NCBI GenBank assembly: GCA_022841375.1
Contig: JALHRQ010000005.1
Span: forward strand, 62,001-126,000
DNA: 64,000 bases
From: Burkholderiales bacterium
Lineage (GTDB): Bacteria; Pseudomonadota; Gammaproteobacteria; Burkholderiales; SG8-41
Reading direction: 5' to 3'
A program made the translations under genes and the position numbers. The notes beneath the pieces are model-generated. The model had not been told where the DNA came from. It did no database searches and was given only the letters and a program-made list of their open reading frames with translations. Of the stretch, positions 35,868 to 42,840 are shown one piece after another. Position 1 is the first letter of the stretch; the number at the start of each line of letters is the position of its first letter.

Positions 35868-37958
35868 TTAATCCAGCACCATCAACCAGTCCACCGCCGT
35901 CACGCCCTGTGACCCGGCAAGCACCGGATTCAAGTCAAGTTCGGTCAGGCGCGGACCGGCAGCAGCGCCAAAGCGCGATACGGCACTGATCATGCGCGCC
36001 AGCGCCGCCTTGTCCACCGGCGGTTTGCCGCGCACACCGTCCAGCATAATCCTGCTTTTTAATTCATCGAGCATGCGCAAGGCCTCGTGCTCGGTAACCG
36101 GTGCGGCGCGAAATACAACATCCTTGAATACTTCAATCAGCACACCGCCCAGCCCGACCATGACCACAGGGCCGAAAACCGGGTCGCGCTTCAGGCCGAT
36201 CACCAGTTCGACATCGCCTTGCGCCATCGCTTGCACCAGCACGCCGGATATCCTTGCGTCCGACTTGTATTGCCGGGCATTGGTGAGCAGTTGTTCGTGC
36301 GCCGTGCGCAGCGCCGACTCATCCTTCAGGTTCAGCGCCACACCCTTCGCTTCGGTCTTGTGCAGGATGTCCGGCGATTCTATTTTTAATACCACCGGAT
36401 ACCCGAGCATCCGCGCAGCAGCTACCGCCTCATCAGCGGTCTTCGCCAGTTTTGCCGTGGCCGTTGGTATGCCACAGGCTTGCAGCAGTGCCTGCCCGTC
36501 CATGCTCGATACCGGTCCGCGCTGTGCCGGCAGATCCAGTTCCGGCAGTTGCAGCGCGTGGCGCACAGGCGCGTCTGCCAGCCAGTGCCGTCGCACTTCG
36601 GCGTAATGAACCAGGGAAGCTACGGCATCAACTGCCGGTTCAGCACCGCGTAAAACGGGAATGCCCAGCTCACGCATTTTCGCCAGCGCTTCATCGGGCG
36701 CGGCGACCCAGCAGACGATCCACGGTTTGGCAAGCAATGCCTTTATTCTCTGGAAGATCTCCGCAAGGCGGTCAACGTGGGCATCCATCAACTGCAGCCA
36801 GACGATGCCGACATGGACTTGAGGGTCATCCATCATGATGCGCATGCTGTCGAGCAGCAGATTGGGATCGGAAACAAACTGGCCGGTGACATCGACCGGA
36901 TTGCCGGTGGTGCCGAAAGCCGGAATGACTCCGGCCAGTGCCGTTCGCGTCTGCGGCGATAATTCAGCGACCTGCAATCCCATTTCTTCGGCGCGATCCG
37001 CCATCAGCACACCGGCGCCGCCCGACTGCGTCACGATGCCAAGTCCGCGGCCTTCCGGCAATTTGCTGTTGCCGAGCACTTCGACGATGTCCAGCATGTG
37101 CTCTTCATTGCGGGCGCGGGTGATACCCAAACCGCGGATCACCCCGTCGAATACCACATCGCTGCCGGCAAGCGCGCCGGTATGCGAGGCGGCAGCTTTT
37201 GCTCCAGCAGACGTGCTTCCCACTTTGGTCAGCGTCAACGGCTTGCCGATGTCCAGCGCATGCGCAGCAAGCGCTTTGAGTCCGGCGCCATCCCGAACGC
37301 CCTCAAGATAGCCGGCGCCGACAAGAATACGTTCATCACTCAGCACCGCTTGCATCATCTGCACAAAATCGATATCGCACTCGTTGCCGGTATTGATGAA
37401 GTAACCGAGTCCGAGTCTGCGTCGACGGGCCAATGCGGCAATGGCGGTACCGAATGCACCGGACTGCGTGACAAAGGCCACCGGGCCCGGCGGCGTCGGG
37501 CCTTCGGCAAATTGGCCGAAAGTGGCAATGACCTGATCCCAGGCGTTGATCAGCCCCAGGCAATTCGGGCCGCAGAGTCGGATGCCGGACTCGTGCGCCG
37601 CCGCCGTGATTTCATGCTCAAGATTGCGCCCCGCCTCGCCCAACTCGGCAAAGCCCGAACTGAAAATGACTGCCGAACGTCCGCCTCGTTTACCGAGTTC
37701 ACGCACCGAGGACAGCACATGGGCTGCCGGCACCGCGATTACCGCAAGATCGGGGGCTTCCGGCAATGCAGCCACGTTGGGATAACAGCGCAGTCCGGCG
37801 ATGGTTTCGTATTTCGGGTTGACCGGAAAAATACGTCCCCGGTAACCCTTTTCAAGCAGAAAACGCAAAGTGCGGCCGTTGACTTTGTTCAACTCGGCGG
37901 ATGCGCCGAGGATGGCAATGGATGCCGGGCTCAACAGGGCTTTGAGGCTGTTCATCAA
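35868..37958 (-). CDS. Acyl-CoA synthetase (NDP-forming), fused alpha-beta
   Basis: Makes (or breaks) an acyl-CoA with ATP/ADP and free phosphate. The 696-aa chain combines the CoA-binding domain (about 6-100, ILGASAELNKVNGR), a succinyl-CoA-synthetase-like flavodoxin domain (about 150-290 and 300-450) and a C-terminal ATP-grasp domain (about 480-696). The phosphohistidine is in AAASHTGALAGSD, and VTQSGAFGTAI and VTQSGGAGVLMAD are the usual SCS-alpha signatures. ATP-grasp motifs include YPVVLKIESPDILHKTEAKGV. The first ATG (37958) or the second (37955) may be used. First gene of the acyl-CoA degradation operon; it probably activates the free acid that feeds it. Confidence 0.93.
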   Translation of the reverse strand: MMNSLKALLSPASIAILGASAELNKVNGRTLRFLLEKGYRGRIFPVNPKYETIAGLRCYPNVAALPEAPDLAVIAVPAAHVLSSVRELGKRGGRSAVIFSSGFAELGEAGRNLEHEITAAAHESGIRLCGPNCLGLINAWDQVIATFGQFAEGPTPPGPVAFVTQSGAFGTAIAALARRRRLGLGYFINTGNECDIDFVQMMQAVLSDERILVGAGYLEGVRDGAGLKALAAHALDIGKPLTLTKVGSTSAGAKAAASHTGALAGSDVVFDGVIRGLGITRARNEEHMLDIVEVLGNSKLPEGRGLGIVTQSGGAGVLMADRAEEMGLQVAELSPQTRTALAGVIPAFGTTGNPVDVTGQFVSDPNLLLDSMRIMMDDPQVHVGIVWLQLMDAHVDRLAEIFQRIKALLAKPWIVCWVAAPDEALAKMRELGIPVLRGAEPAVDAVASLVHYAEVRRHWLADAPVRHALQLPELDLPAQRGPVSSMDGQALLQACGIPTATAKLAKTADEAVAAARMLGYPVVLKIESPDILHKTEAKGVALNLKDESALRTAHEQLLTNARQYKSDARISGVLVQAMAQGDVELVIGLKRDPVFGPVVMVGLGGVLIEVFKDVVFRAAPVTEHEALRMLDELKSRIMLDGVRGKPPVDKAALARMISAVSRFGAAAGPRLTELDLNPVLAGSQGVTAVDWLMVLD

Positions 37959-38088
37959 CGAATGGGTTTGACGGCGGTTTGGGCTGCTCTGGCGGCGTTT
38001 ATTGTTTTCCGTGGCTGCCCCCGATTACACCACATCGAACGCAAGCGATGCACTGACAGGCCGGGAGCCCGCAGGATGACGGCGGCGT

Positions 38089-38793
38089 TCAGCGCTGTTT
38101 GAGCCACCGTTGATCCTGCTCCAGCCTGACCAGACCGGCCAGGGTGCTGATGCCCTGATCCCTGGCCCGCGCCAGCACGACTTGCAGCAGTTGGGCGGTG
38201 GCCAGCGCATCGGACAGCGCATTGTGGCGCGCCTGATTGACGATGCCGAGCTTGTCCATCCACTCATCGAAGCCGCGCGGCAGCTTGCGCCCGGGTTCCG
38301 GCATCACTGCCGGCGCCAGATAGGCAAGATCCAGCCAGGGGTTCGATGGTGCGAGCCCTACGGCCTTGTTTGCCGCACGATCAATCATCAAACGATCAAA
38401 ATCGGCATGAAAGCCCACCAGCGGTGCGTTCTGGATGAAATCAAGGAACTGCAGCGTGGCCGCTGCAGGATCAACGCCGCCGAGCTGCGTCGTACCGTCA
38501 ATGCCATGCACTAGGATGTTGGCATTGGGGCTGGCCTGCGGCTGGCGAAACACTACTTCGAACCCGCTGTTCAGTCTGATAGTGCCCTGAATAATCTCGA
38601 CCGCTCCGATTGAAATCAACTGATCGGCGAAGGGATTCAGCCCGGTGGTTTCCACGTCCGCCACCACGAAACGCAGCGTGTCCAGCGGCGCTGCACCGAC
38701 AATCTGTGAGTGTGAACGGTAAGCCGTCAACGCCAGCGACTGCTCAAGGCTCAGTTCGGGTTTTCGCAGGAATAACCGTCGCAACCAGTTCAA
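38089..38793 (-). CDS. DnaQ-like 3'-5' exonuclease
   Basis: DEDDh-family exonuclease of 234 aa. ExoI is FVVADVETTGLNPFADQLISIG, ExoII FHADFDRLMID and ExoIII HNALSDALATAQ. An N-terminal basic helix (MNWLRRLFLRKPELSLEQ) precedes the domain. It lies 11 bases downstream of the DUF294/cNMP-binding protein; this pair (often called 'PolC-like exonuclease plus CBS/DUF294') recurs in proteobacteria and probably acts together. No polymerase III epsilon-specific C-terminus is seen, so it is not DnaQ itself. The pathway is unknown; RNA or small nucleotides are possible substrates. Confidence 0.88.
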   Translation of the reverse strand: MNWLRRLFLRKPELSLEQSLALTAYRSHSQIVGAAPLDTLRFVVADVETTGLNPFADQLISIGAVEIIQGTIRLNSGFEVVFRQPQASPNANILVHGIDGTTQLGGVDPAAATLQFLDFIQNAPLVGFHADFDRLMIDRAANKAVGLAPSNPWLDLAYLAPAVMPEPGRKLPRGFDEWMDKLGIVNQARHNALSDALATAQLLQVVLARARDQGISTLAGLVRLEQDQRWLKQR

Positions 38794-38803
38794 GCGCTCC
38801 GCC

Positions 38804-40717
38804 TCACAACTGGTAGTCCAGCGCGAGCCGGCTTTGCAGCTTGCGCAGCTGCCGCAGGCTTTCCTTGAGTATCCGGCGGTCGACTTCGTTGAGCGTCGAT
38901 GGACTGATCCGGTTGGGGTCGCGAACGGCTGGATCCGCCGATATCTGCCCGCGCAAGCGCAATGCCTGGATAAAATAGAAGCCCTCTACAATCGAATCAA
39001 TTTCGCTCAACGGCATCTGCAGCATCGGTGCGGCCTGACGCAAACGCTGCACAGTATTGGTGTGGGCCACACCCGTTGCCAGCGCCAGAACCCGTGCAGC
39101 GTCCGTAAACAGACGCGCCCCGGTTTTTTTCAGGTCAATGGTGCCGCGCGCTTCGCCTTCGTCGTCGGTAATGAAATCGCTGATCAATCCCAGGGGCGGC
39201 CTGCTCTCCAGCGCATACTGGGCAAGTTGCCGCTGAAAGCGGCTGTTGCCTTTGGCACTTGAAATCAGATGCTCGCGAAGGTTGTCTGCAAGCGCTTCAT
39301 CGCCATAAAGATTGCGAAAGTCAAAGAAAATAACTGCGCTCAGCAGGGCCTGCGGGTCGGTATTCGCGATCCATTGGTCGAAACGCTCCCGCCATTCGTC
39401 AAGGCTCAGGCACCAGTGCGGGTTGCCCGCCATGATATTGCCCCTGCAAAGCGGGAAACCGCAGGTATCAAGGGCGCGATTCACCGCCTGCGCGAACGGC
39501 AGCAATCGGGCGCGCACCGCATCAGGCGCAGCAGCGCCGCCATCATAAATAAGACCATTGTCCTGGTCAGTGCTGATGGTCTGTTCGTAACGCCCTTCAC
39601 TGCCGAAGGCCAGCCAGCTCCAGCGTATGCCCTGCAAGTCATGCCGCGACGCTTCAATATCCAGCACCTGACGCACCAGGGAATCATTCAAGGTCGAGAT
39701 GATCAGTGTCATGTGCTCGGCCGATACTCCCTGCCCCAGCATGCTGCGGGCAAGTCTGCGGATATCAGCTGCAGCACGCTGCAGATCCTCGATGGAATTT
39801 GCTTCCGCAATGATCCGGTTGATGCCGCGCACGCTGACTCTTTGCAGCGCAAAAAGGTCGCGCTCGGTAACCACGCCCATCAGGCGATGGTCATCACAGA
39901 CGGGAATATGCCGGATGCCGCGATTGGCGATCAGCAGGGCTGCTTCATAGACACTGGCTTCTGCCGGAAGCGTCAGTGGATTCGGCGTCATCACGTCGCT
40001 GATCGGGCGCATCAGGTCGCAATGCGCCAGCGCCACGCGATCCAGTACATCGTGGCGGGTAAAGATGCCGACCGGCCGTTCCTCGCCATCGGTGATCAGC
40101 ATGGAGCCGATTTTGCGGCTCTGCATGGTGCGCAGCACATCGCCCAGGGGCGTTTCTGCGGTACACGTCACCGGCTGGCGGGTAATCAATGAACGAAGTG
40201 TGCGCCCCATCGTCTGCTGCTCACCGCTCGTCGCGTTGTAATTCAGCTGGATCAGCCGTCTCGATTCCCGCAGCATGCTGGCAAGGAATTCCGTGGTGAA
40301 CTCGCGGAATACCGGGCTGCGGTCCAGGAGTTCCGGGAAATGTTCGGCCGGCAGCTCATAACAGAAAGTGTCTGTCACTGCCGTATACGGCGCGATCACC
40401 GGGCGATTTTCAAGCATGGCGCTGACCGAAAAACATTCACCCGGCCCCATGGTGACCGGATGGACGTCCTGGCTGTGCGCCGCATTGAAAGGCAGCAGCT
40501 GTACGGTTCCGCGCTGGATGATATGAAAAGCCAGCGGCCGCAGCTGCCCCGTATCGAGGATTACAGTACCTTTGGGGTAATAACCGAGAACGACACGGGC
40601 GGCCAGAAACTGCAGCGCCTCCTCCTCCATATGGCTAAAAGGCGGATGCGATCGCAGAAAGCGGACCACCCCTTCGCTGAGGGCCGCTGCTGCAACGCTG
40701 GGAGCGGAATCAACCAC
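38804..40717 (-). CDS. cNMP-binding/CBS/DUF294 putative nucleotidyltransferase
   Basis: A 637-aa signalling protein. Domains in order: a cyclic-nucleotide-binding fold (about 15-140, GPGECFSVSAMLENRPVIAPYTAV), a pair of CBS domains (about 165-290, LITDGEERPVGIFTRHD and HIPVCDDHRLMGVVTERD), then DUF294, a GlnD-like nucleotidyltransferase with FGSEGRYEQTISTDQDNG holding the GS and the D-x-D metal motif (about 365-400), and DUF294-C helices. The catalytic motif is intact. The cyclic-nucleotide loop lacks the typical cAMP-binding Arg, so ligand is uncertain. Forms an operon with the downstream exonuclease. Likely senses a nucleotide and modifies a partner protein; target unknown. Confidence 0.88.
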   Translation of the reverse strand: MVDSAPSVAAAALSEGVVRFLRSHPPFSHMEEEALQFLAARVVLGYYPKGTVILDTGQLRPLAFHIIQRGTVQLLPFNAAHSQDVHPVTMGPGECFSVSAMLENRPVIAPYTAVTDTFCYELPAEHFPELLDRSPVFREFTTEFLASMLRESRRLIQLNYNATSGEQQTMGRTLRSLITRQPVTCTAETPLGDVLRTMQSRKIGSMLITDGEERPVGIFTRHDVLDRVALAHCDLMRPISDVMTPNPLTLPAEASVYEAALLIANRGIRHIPVCDDHRLMGVVTERDLFALQRVSVRGINRIIAEANSIEDLQRAAADIRRLARSMLGQGVSAEHMTLIISTLNDSLVRQVLDIEASRHDLQGIRWSWLAFGSEGRYEQTISTDQDNGLIYDGGAAAPDAVRARLLPFAQAVNRALDTCGFPLCRGNIMAGNPHWCLSLDEWRERFDQWIANTDPQALLSAVIFFDFRNLYGDEALADNLREHLISSAKGNSRFQRQLAQYALESRPPLGLISDFITDDEGEARGTIDLKKTGARLFTDAARVLALATGVAHTNTVQRLRQAAPMLQMPLSEIDSIVEGFYFIQALRLRGQISADPAVRDPNRISPSTLNEVDRRILKESLRQLRKLQSRLALDYQL

Positions 40718-40737
40718 CGTTGCGGGCCGGCCGCGCT

Positions 40738-41184
40738 TCAGCGGACAACCAGAACCGGGATCTTGCTGTGTGTCAGAACCTTGACCGTTTCACTGCCGAG
40801 CAACAGGCCGGTCAGGCCGCGACGACCGTGAGAGGCCATGACCACCACGTCGCATTTGCGCTTGCGGGCCACTTCAATGATTTGCTGGTAGGGCAGATCG
40901 CTCGAGACCACCACGGAAGCGGACTGCAATCCCGCCTTTGCGATACGCGCACTGACCGTCGCCAGTTTCTTTTCCGCGATCACCGTCGCTTCTTTTTCGT
41001 AACGCTGCTTGGTTTGCATGCTCATCGGCATCGCAAAGCTTTCATCTGCGATCATGCGAAATTCGGGAACTACGCTCAGCAACGTCACTTTTGCGCCCAG
41101 CGACTTGGCCAGATTGATGCCGTGAATGATGGCGCGATCGGCCAGCTTGGATCCGTCTGTTGGCAACAGGATGTGCTTGAACAT
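40738..41184 (-). CDS. Universal stress protein, ATP-binding type
   Basis: A 148-aa UspA-fold protein, MFKHILLPTDGSKLADRAI..., with the ATP-binding signature ASHGRRGLTGLLLGSETVK near the C-terminus (the G-2x-G-9x-G-S/T pattern). Start at ATG 41184 is preceded by GAGAGGAA at good spacing; the longer frame to 41229 has no such site. The gene is cytoplasmic. A perfect FNR/ANR palindrome lies 85 bases upstream at the position expected for activation, so the protein is probably induced at low oxygen, as UspK and UspN of Pseudomonas are. The DUF294 gene follows, with stop and start just 21 bases apart, and may partly share the transcript. Confidence 0.93.
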   Translation of the reverse strand: MFKHILLPTDGSKLADRAIIHGINLAKSLGAKVTLLSVVPEFRMIADESFAMPMSMQTKQRYEKEATVIAEKKLATVSARIAKAGLQSASVVVSSDLPYQQIIEVARKRKCDVVVMASHGRRGLTGLLLGSETVKVLTHSKIPVLVVR

Positions 41185-41241
41185 GTGATTCCTCTCGAAT
41201 ATGAATTTCGTTTTGCGGCAGAAAATCATCTGCGCAAAAAC

Positions 41242-41282
41242 AGAATATCACGCTGCTTCGGGTTCACTTTGATACGGATCAA
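41242..41282 (-). promoter_or_regulatory. FNR/ANR-activated class II promoter for the usp gene
   Basis: TTGAT-N4-ATCAA, a perfect FNR/ANR box, spans 41269-41282. A TATTCT -10 lies at 41242-41247. The expected start is at about 41235, so the box is centred at about -41, the class II activator position. The usp ATG follows about 50 bases later. The palindrome reads the same on either strand. Confidence 0.75.
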
Positions 41283-41327
41283 GCGGCCAACTGCCCGGTT
41301 GGGGGCTTATGGTGATCCGCAATGAAC

Positions 41328-41349
41328 AATGCCGAAAAAAATCGGCATT
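41328..41349. repeat. Perfect inverted repeat with A6 loop
   Basis: AATGCCGA and TCGGCATT form an 8-bp stem around AAAAAA. It lies in the usp upstream region, 54 bases downstream of the DUF1178 stop on the minus strand. There is no U-run after the stem on either strand, so it is not a canonical terminator; it could still end DUF1178 transcription. Confidence 0.55.
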
Positions 41350-41402
41350 CAGAATCGAATAAATAATTATTTAAAATCAATTACTTAAGATTTAAATTCA
41401 AT

Positions 41403-41849
41403 TCAGTGCGGTTTGCCATCCAAGTGAGGTGGCACCGGCAGCGGAATCACATCGATGCCTTCGTCACGCAGTGCGTCCACTTCCTGCGGCGATGCGGTGC
41501 CGCGGATCTGCCGCTCCGGCGCTTCCTTGTAATGAATTTTGCGTGCTTCTTCAGGAAAAGAACGTCCCACATCCTCGGTGCTTTCGACAATGTGGGAAAT
41601 CAGCTTGAGCATGCGTGCCGCATCAAAATTGGCGTATTGCGCAGCATCCTGCTCGCGCGACGCCGAAACGGCGGGCTCCGCACGTCCCGTGTTGACCCGC
41701 GCAGCAGTCACCAGCCGGTTGATGGTTTGGCTGCCGCACATCGGGCAATTCAGCAAATGTTCCTTCTGCTGACGTTCGAAATCCTCGCTTGAGCTAAACC
41801 AACCCTCAAAGCGATGGTCATTATCACAACCGAGGTCAAATACGATCAT
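41403..41849 (-). CDS. DUF1178 family protein
   Basis: A 148-aa DUF1178 protein of unknown function. It opens MIVFDLGCDNDHRFEGWF, with two Cys (CPMCGSQTINRL at about 36-39) that form a probable zinc knuckle as in small rubredoxin-like or FmdB-like domains. A middle low-complexity part precedes RKIHYKEAPERQIRGTAS, and DALRDEGIDVIPLPVP ends it. It lies just beyond the tRNA cluster. Cytoplasmic. The family is common in alpha- and betaproteobacteria but uncharacterised. Confidence 0.88.
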   Translation of the reverse strand: MIVFDLGCDNDHRFEGWFSSSEDFERQQKEHLLNCPMCGSQTINRLVTAARVNTGRAEPAVSASREQDAAQYANFDAARMLKLISHIVESTEDVGRSFPEEARKIHYKEAPERQIRGTASPQEVDALRDEGIDVIPLPVPPHLDGKPH

Positions 41850-41864
41850 GTCATTTTAGATTAG

Positions 41865-41949
41865 TGGTGGGCGAGGCCGGACTTGAACCGGCATGGCTTG
41901 CGCCGAGGGATTTTAAGTCCCTTGTGTATACCAATTTCACCACTCGCCC
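41865..41949 (-). tRNA. tRNA-Leu (anticodon UAA)
   Basis: An 85-base sequence that folds as a class II tRNA: acceptor GGGCGAG/CTCGCCC, anticodon loop CTTAAAA giving UAA, a long variable arm, and TTCAAGT in the T loop. The 3' CCA is encoded. Last of three tRNAs after pgsA, as in E. coli glyW-cysT-leuZ. Confidence 0.95.
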
Positions 41950-41990
41950 CGGGCGTTTGTTGATTGTATGGCCGGGACCGGGTTTTGTGC

Positions 41991-42064
41991 TGGAGGCGCG
42001 GGGCGGAGTCGAACCGCCCTGGAAGGATTTGCAATCCTCTGCATAACCGCTTTGCTACCGCGCC
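41991..42064 (-). tRNA. tRNA-Cys (anticodon GCA)
   Basis: A 74-base tRNA with acceptor GGCGCGG/CCGCGCC, anticodon loop TTGCAAA giving GCA, TTCGACT in the T loop and encoded CCA. Confidence 0.96.
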
Positions 42065-42077
42065 ACTGAAACTAAAA

Positions 42078-42113
42078 GGGGAAAACGGCAGGTTGCTATC
42101 AACCGTTTTCCCC
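42078..42113 (-). terminator. Strong hairpin between tRNA-Gly and tRNA-Cys
   Basis: GGGGAAAAC/GTTTTCCCC (9 bp) with GGTTG/CAACC (5 bp), a GGCA bulge and a CTAT loop. On the minus strand the stem is followed by TTTTAG. It resembles an intrinsic terminator inside the tRNA cluster, or it may direct processing. Confidence 0.5.
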
Positions 42114-42119
42114 AGAATT

Positions 42120-42195
42120 TGGAGCGGGAAAGGAGGCTCGAACTCCCGACCTCAACCTTGGCAAGGTTGCGCTCTACCAACTGAGCTATTCCCGC
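42120..42195 (-). tRNA. tRNA-Gly (anticodon GCC)
   Basis: A 76-base tRNA with acceptor GCGGGAA/TTCCCGC, anticodon loop TTGCCAA giving GCC, TTCGAGC in the T loop and encoded CCA. First tRNA after pgsA. Confidence 0.97.
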
Positions 42196-42255
42196 ACTGC
42201 CTGCATCTTGCGACCGCGGATTATAAGCTAATCCGGCAAAACCCCGCAACCATCC

Positions 42256-42825
42256 CTATATCCGGCCATGGGCGGCCGCCCAGGCCATTTTCAGGTAATA
42301 CCCCATCGAAATCAGGGTCAGCACCGCAGCCGCCCAGATCAGCCACGTGCCCCAGCGCTGCGGATCAAAAGCCCCGATGGCATCGTGATACAGCAGCATC
42401 GGGATCGCGATCATCTGTGCGGCGGTCTTGATCTTGCCGGCCATCGTTACCGCGACACTCTTGCCCTGCCCGATCGACGTCATCCATTCCCGCAGAGCTG
42501 AAATCGCGATCTCCCGCCCGATGATGATCAACGCCACCACGGCATCAGTACGACCCAGTTGCACCAGAATGATCAGCGCAGCAGCCACCATCAGTTTGTC
42601 TGCGACAGGGTCCAGAAAAGCGCCGAAGGCTGAAGTCTGGTTCAGCCGTCGCGCCAGCCAGCCATCCAGCCAGTCGGTGATGGCGGCGCCGGTAAAAATA
42701 ATGGTGGCCACCAGATTCTGCATGGCATGGGACATCCATTCCTGCTCAAAATAAAAAACGCCGACAAACAGCGGAATCATCACGATCCGCAGCCAGGTCA
42801 GCAGGATGGGTAAATTGAATATCAT
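42256..42825 (-). CDS. pgsA: CDP-diacylglycerol-glycerol-3-phosphate 3-phosphatidyltransferase
   Basis: Makes phosphatidylglycerophosphate, the first step to phosphatidylglycerol and cardiolipin. The 189-aa integral membrane protein contains the CDP-alcohol phosphotransferase motif D-G-x2-A-R-x8-G-x3-D-x3-D, seen as DWLDGWLARRLNQTSAFGAFLDPVADKL. About five hydrophobic helices are visible (for example the N-terminal LPILLTWLRIVMIPLFVGVFYF). It follows uvrC by 15 bases and precedes the three tRNAs, the order conserved in proteobacteria. Confidence 0.96.
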   Translation of the reverse strand: MIFNLPILLTWLRIVMIPLFVGVFYFEQEWMSHAMQNLVATIIFTGAAITDWLDGWLARRLNQTSAFGAFLDPVADKLMVAAALIILVQLGRTDAVVALIIIGREIAISALREWMTSIGQGKSVAVTMAGKIKTAAQMIAIPMLLYHDAIGAFDPQRWGTWLIWAAAVLTLISMGYYLKMAWAAAHGRI

Positions 42826-42840
42826 TTCAGTGTGCAGCGC

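Noticed and set aside
34813-35871. 352-aa plus-strand frame opposite the acyl-CoA dehydrogenase
   Set aside because: Antisense shadow with His/Gln-rich random composition.
37098-38102. 334-aa plus-strand frame opposite the acyl-CoA ligase
   Set aside because: Antisense shadow; the ligase motifs on the minus strand are continuous.
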